This document shows positions 12,001 through 22,372 of a stretch of 64,000 nucleotides of DNA, piece after piece. The translations under genes were made by a program, and so were the position numbers. Source of the DNA: Clytia hemisphaerica (taxonomy: Eukaryota > Cnidaria > Hydrozoa > Leptothecata > Clytiidae). The notes beneath the pieces were generated by a model. The model ran no database searches and had not been told where the DNA came from. It saw only the letters and a list, made by a program, of their open reading frames with translations. The DNA is taken from assembly GCA_902728285.1 (NCBI GenBank), contig CACVBU010000513.1:41702-105701 (forward strand), read 5' to 3'. Position 1 is the stretch's first letter, and the number at the start of each line of letters is the position of its first letter.

Positions 12001-14585
12001 TCGTGGCTTCATGTTTTCATGATCTTCTGTTTGGTGTTGTTGCCGCATGCTTTGTTATCCATTGGATCGCATAATCATCAAGAACACCTACATCTGGTGA
12101 GTCAACCATATTCAACATTCAGTTAAATTGTAAGTAGATTAATTGGGCTTTCCCAGAAAAAAACCGTACACCCCCTGTTGAGGAGGTCCAACTTTTTGTA
12201 TGAGCTACCCCTGGAATTCCAATTTAAAATATTGTACCCCCCTTGGAGTTCCAAGAAACTTAAGGGTCAAAACCCTCTGAATTCCGAATTTTTGTGGGTT
12301 TTCAAACAATACCTCATGGAATTCCGCTTATTTTTAATGGATTTTTGTAAACCCCTATGGAATTCCGCAACATTTCAAACCTTACCCCCTAGGAACGGAA
12401 ATTGACCTCCTCAACATGGGGTACGTACGGTTTTTTTCTAGGAAAGCCCATTCCACCCTATTTCCACCACTCTTTTAGATAAAAATTTGAATGATTCATG
12501 AATATTATACCTTCCATGCACCGTGCTCTTGTAATCCTTCTTCAGGTTTCGATTTTGGTTCATTGACCTAAGACGGCAAAGTCAGAAACATTTCCATATA
12601 GATACTTTGTACAGAATTTTACAGCATTGTGCAGCATTGTGTACAAAAGGGTCCGAATCTCCCATTTTGATTTCATCTCACATAAATATACATATACATG
12701 TTAAAAAATCTTTCTCAGTAAAAAGGGTTGTAGAAAGGCACCACAGGCAAAAACTTAGCCATTGACGTTGCAACTTAATTTACTAATATACCAAATCTTT
12801 TAAACAAATATGACATATGATAATTTTTTACTATGACATTATTTCTAACCTCCTTATTTTATAAGCAGTATAAAAATTCAGTCTCCCATATAAAGCTTTC
12901 CTTAATAAAAGGTTAGCCTTTGATTGTTCGCACTTTTCTTGTGGAAAATTTATATGCCTGAGTATTTACTGTAAAGGTTCACTGTTTAAAATTTTTAAGT
13001 GATCACCGCTTACACTTTGCAAATTCTGTAATCAAACAAAAATTGTGTGAAAACGTACAGAACATTATTCAAGATCTGATGATCGTCTCTGGCGTGAAAC
13101 AGCCTATAATGTTTTTAATTTTTTGAAGAAAAATAAATTTTGAATTATAGCTCTATCTTGGTATAGAGCACTTTGTCACCGCAAATTACTGATGTTGGTG
13201 AATTGATTGATATATATTATGTCGGGCAAGGGTCATACATACAACATACATACTACGTGAGCACTATGATACTTATTACCTGGTGGTGTGACATAGAAAA
13301 ATGAACTTTCTATCCTTTACTGCTTGAAACTTTGTTTTTGGTACGTACTTTGAAGCCTCCTAATTTCAATCAGATATGCTATTGTTATTAATTATTGTAT
13401 AGAAAGCTATTAGCTGTAGAAGCAGTGAAAAAACAGCATGAAACAATCTTTTTCGACTCAAAAGAGCCATCTTGTAAAGGCTGTAACCCTCGATACAAAA
13501 ACTTTGTACAGGAAAAATAACTACAAAGCTGAAATCACAAGTCTACAAAGTACCACAAAAATTGAGTTTCTAGCACCAAAGTATAAAAAAATTAATTACT
13601 TTCTTTTCCACAAAATTGGATAAGAGTGAGGAAAATCCTTTTCGAAAATCCAGAGAGGAAGCATAGGGCCGGGGGTAGAAAAAGTTGCTTCAAAAAGTAA
13701 GACAGGGGAGAAAAATTATGTGGAAAATTTCTATATCTCTTCTCTTGTAACACAAAATAGTTAACATTCAAGTTGCAACATCGTTAACTTTTTATTCTTT
13801 ACATAAAAAACTTTTTCATTTCATTCTGTGGAAGTTTTTTAATTTTTTCATTGTATTTACAAAGATACTACTACTCACGTTAGAAGTAGCAAAGATTAAT
13901 AAACACTAAAAAAAACTAAAGTGGGGGGATTTTTTTCAATTTTCAAGAGGGGAAACCAACCTTTGAGTTAATTCTTTTACAATATAAATTGCTCTGAATT
14001 ATTTTTTCAATGGTATAAAATGTGTTGGAATTGAATAATTTGTTTAAAAATGGCGAGCAAAATAAAGGTTAGTGCACACTTTAGGGCAAACGGACTTCAA
14101 TAATCTCAATACCTGATTTGTGTCTTTGTTGTTTTTGAGTTCTTCTTTGGTATCTTTATCTTTGCTTTTTTCATCATCAGTGCTGTTATCGCTGATATTT
14201 GTTAAAGTTGAAATTTCTTCGACCTTGTCCAACTCCTTCTCTTCAACATTTGCTGATTCAATTGGGGGCAGGACCATCACTTGGATCAAACAGTTTAGTT
14301 TGACATTGTAATCGAACAAAGTGTGGCCATCTTCAAGCTAAATAAAAAGAAACGACATAAAAAGTATACAAAGTCTAATTTTACTTTTAAGCATTGACAG
14401 TAAGAAAAATTCTGAAAATTCATTCATCTAACCTGCTTCCCATAGAAGAACAGCTTTTGTCGAGAGGGAGGGACATTCAAAGCTTCTTCCAACTGGATTC
14501 TCAAATCTTCTATTTTAGTTAATTTGCTAAGGTTGTCAACTTGGTGGCTGCACTTGCCATCCATCGTTCGAACCCTTATCCACAT
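6066..14585 (-). CDS. UHRF1: UHRF1, E3 ubiquitin-protein ligase (N-terminal 12 coding exons)
   Basis: UHRF1 couples DNA-methylation maintenance to chromatin. SRA binds hemimethylated CpG, the tandem Tudor binds H3K9me, PHD binds the unmodified H3 N-terminus, and the UBL/RING parts ubiquitinate H3 to recruit DNMT1 (family knowledge). Exons by GT..AG and phase, minus strand: 14585-14433, 14337-14113, 12567-12511, 11728-11613, 11281-11203, 9446-9357, 9157-9108, 7650-7586, 7498-7463, 7353-7280, 6739-6395, 6170-6066. All junctions are phase-consistent, giving 465 codons. Residues 1-76 are ubiquitin-like (starts [10 protein letters not shown], then [13 protein letters not shown]). Residues about 145-285 are tandem Tudor ([34 protein letters not shown]). 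Residues about 292-357 are the Cys-rich pre-PHD/PHD ([17 protein letters not shown]). SRA begins near 388 ([13 protein letters not shown]) and reaches [14 protein letters not shown]. The start codon gives the family's usual N-terminus. The end of SRA and the RING are missing because the window ends, not because of a visible break. Confidence 0.95.
7171..7217. repeat. Short tandem repeat (cagacgaacaga)
   Basis: About four imperfect copies of acgaacagacag lie in the UHRF1 intron between exons 10 and 11. Confidence 0.7.
8165..9007. mobile_element. Tc1/mariner-type element with ~225-bp inverted repeats
   Basis: Both ends read ccgggtgtctctgaaaaaac inward and stay nearly identical for about 225 bp. 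TA flanks both sides (8163-8164, 9008-9009), the hallmark of Tc1/mariner insertion. The 843-bp copy lies inside the UHRF1 intron between exons 7 and 8 and retains only a transposase C-terminal scrap, so it is an internal-deletion derivative. Confidence 0.85.
8420..8740 (-). pseudogene. Tc1/mariner transposase C-terminal remnant
   Basis: The minus frame of 106 codons ends with a segment ([15 protein letters not shown], then a short tail before the stop) that resembles the C-terminus of Tc1/mariner-like transposases. The catalytic DDE/D core is absent. Its position between the two long inverted repeats fits a deleted element. The first ~50 residues are hydrophobic and probably not genuine. Confidence 0.5.
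9661..11100. other. Intronic DNA around UHRF1 exons, nothing recognised
   Basis: These are the sequences between UHRF1 exons at 9446 and 11203. A short inverted pair gtaacctctgtgagacagaggttgc lies near 10193-10217. The open frames here (for example 10022-10234 and 10173-10397) have no family likeness. Confidence 0.5.
12144..12450. repeat. MITE with TGGGCTTTCC ends
   Basis: Left tgggctttcccagaaaaaaa and the inverse at the right (ttttttctaggaaagccca) pair for about 45 bp, including gttgaggaggtc. The interior is a run of roughly 45-bp units containing ggaattcc. The ends resemble those of 41212-41476. It lies in the UHRF1 intron between exons 3 and 4; the frame at 12178-12405 is an artefact of it. 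Confidence 0.7.
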
Positions 14586-15476
14586 GGTTATTGATTGAAT
14601 TGACCTTTTTTAGTAAAAACACATATAATATATATATATATATATATGATTATAATGACAATAATGCCTGATCACAAGCCCTGTTTTCAAAACTAAACTT
14701 CTGCAAGCAATCAAATTGTTTTTATAATCCATTTATGGTAATGAATTATCTCTGTAACTGTAATAAATTCACGGATGAAATATTGTTAGGGACCCTGGTA
14801 GACTTTCCATACCAAATATTGAACAGTTTAGTTTAGTAACCATTATAATGTTTGAATATGCTTTGCATATTTTCCTAAAAAATATTACCTGCAAATTTGC
14901 CATCATTTTTTTGCACACAATTCAAGATGGCAAATAGAAAGGTGAAAAAAACCCAACACGCTAACCACTAAGCTACCAAGCTGTAACTGTTTTCGGCAAT
15001 AATTGCCGAAAAGAGCAATAATTGCTGTTTTTATCTTAAACACCCAACTGATAATGAATAACCAGACCTCACAAGTTATGATCGCAAATCCTCCAAATAA
15101 GCCCCACCCATTCATACATTCTTGGAGGGTAAACCACCAACCAGGTGTGGGGGTTACTTGTTTCTTCCAGGTTGGGCAGCTCTGGGGCAGCTCTAACTCT
15201 AGGGGTGCGCCTGCGCGCTCTATATTATTATGGGGATTAACATGAGCTATATTATATTAAAAAAACTCAAAGGGATCTATGCAATTTCCCAAACTGACAT
15301 GGCCAATACGACACATCACAACAGTTAGTCACACTAGGAAATCTAGCTTTCAGAAAAAACAACATCAGTCATCTACAGGATGTATTTGCACAACAAGGAT
15401 GAGAGTTACCTGAATCAAGCCCACAAGACAATCAATTAAAACTTGAAAGTTTGAAACAAGATAAAACGTGCAGCAG
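14586..15476. promoter_or_regulatory. UHRF1 5' flank, no core promoter motif identified
   Basis: DNA immediately upstream of the UHRF1 start codon on the minus strand. It contains an (AT)n microsatellite at about 14626-14648. I could not identify a TATA box or initiator with confidence. No coding exon was recognised. Confidence 0.35.
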
Positions 15477-15618
15477 CAGGGCTCGAAATAACGGTCGGAC
15501 ATCAGACATTGTCCGACCCAAATAGCTTAATGGCCGACCCAAAAATCATAATTTTCAAGCTAAAGTAACCCTGATCGGACATTTTGTCCGACCCACTTGA
15601 AATCGTTATTTCGAGCCT
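15477..15618. repeat. hAT-like MITE with 8-bp duplication
   Basis: It starts cagggctcgaaataacggtc and ends in the near-inverse (cgttatttcgagcct). The 8-mer tgcagcag occurs immediately before and after (15469-15476, 15619-15626). CAGGG ends with an 8-bp duplication are typical of hAT elements. It is 142 bp and non-coding, with inner ggtcggacat / tgtccgacc inverted motifs. Confidence 0.7.
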
Positions 15619-16127
15619 TGCAGCAGCCAAAATCAACCAACCAAAATTTGTCATTCAATTCCCTAGACAGCGCTTCGATTTTTAAGGCCTTGTTTGTACG
15701 CTAAAGTAAAAATAATTCCGCACAATGTAAATGGGTCATTGTTTGAGGTCCGGCAAAATTTCAGGGAAACAGCCTATCCGGTGGTGCGCGGATCTAGGTG
15801 GGTTCCGCCTCCCCCATAGATCTTTTTCTTGGGAAGTTGATCTTCCAATTAGTTTTCAAGGTTGGCTTGGCTCAAATCTTTTCATCTATGGCTCAAATTT
15901 TAGGCAATTTCTCAAAGTTTTTGAAAATATAAATTTCATTAAAAAGCGCCGGGGTATTTTTTCATGAATCTCTTTAGAAGTTTTGCGGCGCATTTTTTTG
16001 CTTGAGAGTCAAGTAAACGATATATAACGCTTTCGCAGCATTAATCTTTGATACGCATTTTGGCGGGACGCTAGTGTGACTAACTGCACAAGGCCAGTAT
16101 AATTAAGGCATATTTCTTTATCTATAC

Positions 16128-17780
16128 GGGCGATTTGCACTAAATCTGTACCGTCCCGTCCGAAATCATTATTTGCATATATCTCATTAAGGTTAAGTGT
16201 TAATGATTTTTTTCTTTTTTCATCAGATACAGCTTGGTAATGGTACACTTTCTGCAAAATTTCATGTTTTAACTGTCTATCATTAGTCTGCAATCATAAA
16301 TTTTGTGTCAATTTTTCCTCGTTTTGGCAATTTTTAGCAAAAAAGTGCTTCAGTTTTATGGTAGCACTTTCTTTCCAGGAAGGTATTTGACCCGTAATTT
16401 TGATTTTCCATATAGGCAATTTATTCATGTGTTTTTCTACAAAAAAAGTGTTTTGAAACCTTTTTTTCATCTTGCTCTAGCAGTGATTTTCTGTTTACGT
16501 CCATTTTGACACCGAAATGTGTCCCGTCCGAAATCATTGCACATTGCCCCTATTTTAAGAGTGTTTATTGAAGGTTTTTTAAGTTTGAGAGTAAGCTCAA
16601 TCTGTATGTGTTTGAAAACCTGTCAAAAAGTATGATTTTACCATTAGGTTAACATTCTATAGGTCCCAGTGCATTGGTGATTGGAAGTGACACCAAAAAA
16701 TGTCCCGTCCGAAATCACAATAAGATTGACAATATTTCTGAAAATCTGCAGGGTAGAAATATTTGAATGGCTGAATGTTGTAATCTTGGATAGAGCATAT
16801 TTTAATTGAGTAAATCTAAGATTCAAAGCTCTTCAGATTTGATTCCAGGGGTACTAGAAAAAATGTCCCGTCCGAAATCATTTGTCCTGTCCGAAATCAT
16901 AACTTTTCAAATATGTTTCAATTTGTAATAAAATGAATGTTTAACATTCAGGAAGTTATTAGCAGGACCTAGTGGTAAGAAATATGTTCAAACAGGCCAA
17001 TTGAAGTAAGTTTTTATACCTTTATTTTAACCTTGAAAATAGGAATTGATTTCGGACGGGACAATTTTCCTGTAAAAATAGGTATTGTATTAAAACCACT
17101 ACTGGAACAAAAAGAGTGGAATATTTTCTATTTGGAATAGTAGTATATTTACTTGTATACTTTCTGATAATATGTAGAAAGAAAAAGTTTAGCAAAACTT
17201 GAAAGTAAACAGATTTTTATGAAAATGATTTCGGACGGGACAGGAAAAATTTAGTGCAAATCACCCTGAAAAAAGATGAAAAAGGTGATTACAGATTTTT
17301 AAGATCTATTCTAATTTGAGGAAGGCCTTTATACAAACAATTTCAGGCTGTTCTACAGCTTCCTTACTTCCTCAATACATTTTTCTGATGTATTCTAGCC
17401 TTTAGTTTTGCAAATTTTGTCCGTCCGAAATCATTTTCGATATCTACATGCCAATCAAAAGAATGCAACAAAAAAAGGATTTCACCTAAGTTTAGTGATA
17501 CTTAAGTATCACCTGTTACAACCCTTATAATATGTGATACTCTCTTCAGTGCAAGTTAGTTTTGATTTTTTTTTACCACAAATTTACCATTTTCATACGC
17601 TCTAACAGCTCCATGTGCCCCTATATCTTTATTATTAGGCCTTAAAAGGTGGTGTCAAGGTACATTTCCATGAAATATAGGCTATAGACTGTCATAGAAA
17701 AGTAGAGTTATGTTTAAAAAATGAACTTTATTTTTCATGATTTCGGACGGGACACGGTACAGATTTAGCGCAAATCGCCC
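16128..17780. repeat. 1.65-kb inverted-repeat element with internal TCCCGTCCGAAATCA repeats
   Basis: The left end gggcgatttgcactaaatct matches the inverse of the right end with a few mismatches. atac flanks both sides (16124-16127, 17781-17784). Inside, tcccgtccgaaatca or a near copy appears about nine times: near 16154, 16518, 16700, 16864, 16886 and 17419 in one orientation and near 17047, 17227 and 17740 in the other. There is no transposase. The minus frame 16009-16293 runs across the left boundary and is not supported as a gene. Confidence 0.7.
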
Positions 17781-17844
17781 ATACGTACTTTACGCGAACA
17801 ACGCACCAAGTCTCGGGGCGTCTAGGGCACTAAGTTTCAAAATA

Positions 17845-19290
17845 CCGGGTGGGCAAAAAAAAACAAGTCCATATTTCATTCTTAATTGACGAAAGATCGA
17901 AAAAAGATGTGCAATCACGATTTTGCACTTTTATTCTATAAGTATTTTCCCGATTTTTTGCCAAGTTTTAGCATCGAGTCTAAAAGTGAAAGGGAGATAT
18001 TAAGATTTTACGATTAGTGGTATTATTCGACTTGTTCAAAATACCTAAAAATTGACGTCAAAATAAATTTTAGAAGTAACAGCATAACCTATTCATCTAA
18101 TGTAACCAAGATATACCGTATATTACAAAAGTTAAATAGATATCGTAGAAGAAGGCACAATACAGGTTGTTTTACAATAAACAGTTCAACCAAACAAACA
18201 TTTTTATACAATGTCCTTCTTTATCATGAACAGCTTGCAACCGGGGGACAAATTGTTTGAATGCTCTACGGATCTCTTGAACTTCTCCTGCAACAAGTTT
18301 TTTTCATGATACAAACGTTTATCAGGGACATCAGCCTTTTTTACTTGGCTATTTACTCTGCTATTTTGTGAATTAATGGGTACATCAAGAGTAAAGTCTT
18401 TTTCGTCTTGGAACACACACTTGTCTACGCTTCTTTTGTGGGAAAACCGTTCAGCCAAGGCACCAGATCTTTCTGTTCGTCGTTTCTTTGTTCTTCGGTA
18501 ACTCTCGGGGTCTTGATTCTTTTATACTGCTTCCATCCATTTCGTTTCACCATTCTTCGCACTGACGATCTCTTTATTCCCGTTATCTTTTCAATCTCTC
18601 ACGGTGATTTGTGTGTGTTCCAGATGATTCTTCCTGCGAGCAAATCCGTTGCTCAACAATTTCTTCGTTTTCTGCGGTTGTTACAGTTATTGGGCGGCCG
18701 GAGCCGGGTTTTCTGTCCATGGTCCCGCTTTTTTTGAATCGATTAATGAGATTTTGCACAGAACCTTTAAACCACTTCATCATGGGATTGCTCTTTACAA
18801 ATCCTGTACTCTGACCAGCCTTTTTCGATATAATCATTCTTTATGACAGCTTTATCTTCGTTGGAAAAAACCATCTTTACGCAAGTAAAACTGCTTTTGA
18901 CTGAAGGTCAAAGTTTCAGAAAGAAAAACGCCGGTTTACTTTTTCGAGCGCAATGGAACGACATCTATTGAAAAGAAGACCTTCAATTGCAATTCTCTCG
19001 CGTTCAACAAGACCGCTCGAGCTAGCAAAAAAAATTTTCATGGTATTGTTTAGTTTCTCCCTTGTTCTGAAAATATTTTCACTTGACGTCAATTTTCAAA
19101 CAATTTAAAAATAGATAGGTCCCTGAAATATCTTCTAACTCTCTTTTGAATGCGTGAAACTTTCTCAAACTTTCACAGAATTAATATAATACCTTTATTT
19201 TTTTCTATCCAAAGACGCCAGCTAAAAAAACGAATAGCGCGTCAAACATCCTAATTTGAAATTTGGACTTGTTTTTTTTAGCCCACCCGG
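17845..19290. mobile_element. Tc1/mariner-type element, defective
   Basis: The ends are ccgggtgggcaaaaaaaaac and the inverse of gtttttttta gcccacccgg, flanked by TA (17843-17844, 19291-19292). It is 1446 bp, near full length for Tc1/mariner. It carries a broken minus-strand transposase (18204-18874). The ccgggtg start resembles that of 8165-9007, but the rest differs, so it is a separate family. Confidence 0.85.
18204..18874 (-). pseudogene. Tc1/mariner transposase, frameshifted and truncated
   Basis: The likely start is the ATG at 18874 (MVFSNEDKAVIKNDYIEKGW), followed by a stop/frameshift near 18780. The next frame carries a helix-turn-helix region with a linker (NRFKKSGTMDRKPGSGRP), typical of paired-like Tc1 DNA-binding domains. 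A later frame holds VFQDEKDFTLDVP, resembling the motif around a catalytic Asp. The rest of the DDE/D domain is missing. At least two frame changes make this inactive. Confidence 0.75.
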
Positions 19291-19444
19291 TAAATGGTAA
19301 AATCCTTGGACATTTGACAAGAAATCCCTGGACTTTCTGGGGTATCAGCACGGTTGTCCTCATGGTTGGACTTGAAAAATGAACAATTTTTTTAATAAGA
19401 TTTTCTCTCTTTTTCTAAACTTTGAGCGAATTTTACAGTATAAA

Positions 19445-19736
19445 CCAGACCTGATCAATCAAATGTAATTTTCTGATTTACATTTTGAATTTGGCATTGA
19501 GAAGAAACTAAAATACGATGGCGGAGTGGCACGAACTTGTTGAACAAAATTGGATTATCGAGCGAACTGATCGAACCGCAACCCATTGATCGAACTTAAT
19601 CGGACACTCACAATTTTGTTAAAAATCTTAAAGTTTGATTAATTTTTTTAATCGAACTTTAATCGTGCGATCATCGACGGAGTTTGATTAGTTCGATTGT
19701 TCGATTGGTTCGACAAGTTCTATTGATCGGGTCTGG
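19445..19736. repeat. MITE rich in ATCGA motifs
   Basis: ccagacctgatcaat at the left pairs with attgatcgggtctgg at the right. tataaa flanks both sides. The interior repeats gatcgaac/gttcgatt in inverted arrangement. No coding sequence. Confidence 0.6.
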
Positions 19737-20592
19737 TATAAAGAAAAACCATCTGAACTGACGATTTATTGGTACATATGAAAGCTGACACAATGGCATA
19801 TCTTTCAAGTTTGTTTTTCTAATCAGATTTTTCTCAAAACATCTCTAACGTCTACGTACATCAAAATTATAATTTGGCTATACTGTAAAACATCTTTCTA
19901 CAAACTTTGCCTACAAAACAGTTCCTCTATCGAAAAAAAAAGTCCAACGATGACGTCAGGAAACCCTCTTTCTTTCAATTAAAAGAGAAATTTTAAACAT
20001 TGACAACTCAATTAATATGAAAGATTTTAAACTGGTTTCTTTTTGCAATGTTTTTCTTATTCAAGAACCAGCTAGACCTGCACTCTGTCTGTCAAAAAAT
20101 AAGGTGATAAGGAAATATCCTCGCCTCAGGCACAGGCGCTCAGCTCAACTGACTCCATCCAGCATCAATAAAATAATATTACTGTTATGAATGATTTGTT
20201 TTTGCATGGAGAAAGCATGGGATTGCTCACAAAATTTACAATGCTGCATAACCATACCCATCCACCCATCATTACAGACTATGATCATCCACATCCATCA
20301 ACTTTGGAAGATTTCCCGCGCTTTTTAGACGAAAGCATTTTGAGTAGGGCGGTTATCTGATATTCCGATGGCGGATTGGCGGCCTCCCGCTGCAAAATTC
20401 TTGACGCAATCTCGCAAAATTCCGTAATGTAACATGTAACATCCAGATGTAGCGAGTACTTCACTAGCGAGCACCTCACTAAAAACCGGGATTTTTCATC
20501 TCGTTTCTTAGTGAGTTCCACTTTGACGATTTTCGAAAAATAGAAGCCTTTCAAGTGTTTTGACGCAAATTTGTTTGTTTTTATGCGATGTC

Positions 20593-20805
20593 AACGAAAG
20601 GGAAAAGAAACGCACGTACGGCTCCCGTATCCTACAAATCGAACACGGATCATTCACGCCAATCGTTTTCACCGCCATGGGCGGCATGGGAAGAGAGACA
20701 AAATGTTTTTATAAGAGACTTAGTGAACTTCTGTCTGAAAAACGTGACGAAAACCTGTCAGTCACAACGACTTGGGTAAGAAGAAAGGTGAACTTTGCAC
20801 TATTG
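20593..20805 (+). pseudogene. Retroelement C-terminal fragment (same family as 48166-48815)
   Basis: The frame reads RILQIEHGSFTPIVFTAMGG and later TTTWVRRKVNFALL. This corresponds to the extreme C-terminus of the REL-type domain at 48166-48815 (there MSVEQGTFTPLIFSVTGV). Only about 70 residues survive, without the catalytic part. It is a short retrotransposon relic. Confidence 0.6.
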
Positions 20806-21047
20806 AGCACAGGAAAAAATGATCTTATCCCAAGGTTGGAATTTAGAATTTTCCGATGTGCATTTTTCGGTTGACTTCTCTAGCCCTGGTATTTCGGAAA
20901 TTGGCGAAGCGGCTTGTTTCGGAAAAAGCCAATTCCCATTTGGAATTTCAAGAATTCCAATTTGTTAGTTAAAGATTGACAAAAAGTTCCATTGCGAATA
21001 TTGCCGGTTTCCAAGGTTGGAAAATTCTCAAATTCGGACTTTGGGAA

Positions 21048-21990
21048 ATGCGGGTCGGAAAATCGTGTTTCCCTAATAAATTGGGTTTTAAATGAAAAAC
21101 CTCATCATTAGGAAACATTGTATTTTTCCAAGTCGAGATTAATTTGCTGGGACTTGCGAAAATGGGTCGGAAAATCGTGTTTCCTAACAAATGGGTTTAA
21201 ATGAAAAACGCTCATTCCATTAGGAAAATTGTATTTTTCCAAGTCGAGATTAATTTGATTGGGACTTGCGAAAATGCGGGTCGGAAAATCGTGTTTCCCT
21301 AACAAATTGGGTTTTAAATGAAAATCGCTCATTCCATTAGGAAAATTGTATTTTTCCAAGTCGAGATTAATTTGATTGCGACTTGCGAAAATGCGGGTTG
21401 GAAAATCGTGTTTCCCTAACAAATTGGGTTTTAAATGAAAATCGCTCATTCCATTAGGAAAATTGTATTTTTCCAAGTCGAGATTAATTTGATTAGGACT
21501 TGCGAAAATGCGGGTCGGAAAATCGTGTTTCCCTAACAAATTGGGTTTTAAATGAAAATCGCTCATTCCATTAGGAAAATTGTATTTTTCCAAGTCGAGA
21601 TTAATTTGATTGCGACTTGCGAAAATGCGGGTTGGAAAATCGTGTTTCCCTAACAAATTAGATTTATTTATGAAAAACGCTCATTCCATTAGGAAAGTTG
21701 TATTTTTCCAAGTCGAGATTAATTTGATTAGGACTTGCGAAAATGCGGGTCGGAAAATCGTGTTTCCCTAACAAATTGGGTTTTAAATGAAAATCGCTCA
21801 TTCCATTAGGAAAATTGTATTTATCCAAGTCGAGATTAATTTGATTGCGACTTGCGAAAATGCGGGTTGGAAAATCGTGTTTCCCTAACAAATTAGATTT
21901 ATTTATGAAAAACGCTCATTCCATTAGGGAAGTTGTATTTTTCCAAGTCGAGATTAATTTGATTGGGACTTGCGAAATGCGGGTCGGAAA
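21048..21990. repeat. 117-bp tandem satellite, ~8 copies
   Basis: Units containing gcgggtcggaaaatcgtgtt and cgctcattccattaggaaa repeat with a spacing of 117 bp (for example 21271 to 21388). Because 117 is a multiple of three, the minus strand stays open through several units and produces a 39-residue repeat (21108-21656, 21664-21891). No neighbouring exon or start supports translation. Confidence 0.9.
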
Positions 21991-22372
21991 AATCGTAACA
22001 AACCATTAATGTTAACATGCTTATCAGCTTTAAATTTACAAGTCTTCTTTACAAAAATAGTGTACATTTTGTGATATCAAAATAATTTTTTTTAATAAGA
22101 AAAAGTTAATCTTTGTAGAGATCCATACAAATCTCAATATATTATTATTAGGGATGGTCAAAGAAAGTTCTTCAGAAACTGAAGGAGAATGCTCAGCAAC
22201 CCCAGGCTTTCATCTGTGTCTGTTTCTGTAAATTTCATTATCAATCTCCTGTGAAAGTGTTAATCTAGATTAGAGTTAAAGTCAAGACTGAGACAGAAAA
22301 ATCAACGGTCAGAAATAAGCAAATTCGAATCAGGTAAAATACTACAATAAATAAGTGCTATTTTATCCAATA
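21991..22372. other. 3' flank of the SAM-like gene, nothing recognised
   Basis: AT-rich DNA downstream of the stop at 22373-22375 on the minus strand. It presumably contains the 3' UTR. No clear polyadenylation signal was singled out. Confidence 0.4.

Noticed and set aside
16009-16293. 94-residue minus-strand frame
   Set aside because: It crosses the left border of the inverted-repeat element at 16128 and uses the element's terminal repeat as codons. No homology or splice support.
21108-21891. Long minus-strand frames with a 39-residue repeat
   Set aside because: They follow from a tandem satellite with a period divisible by three; there is no start context, exon border or flanking gene.
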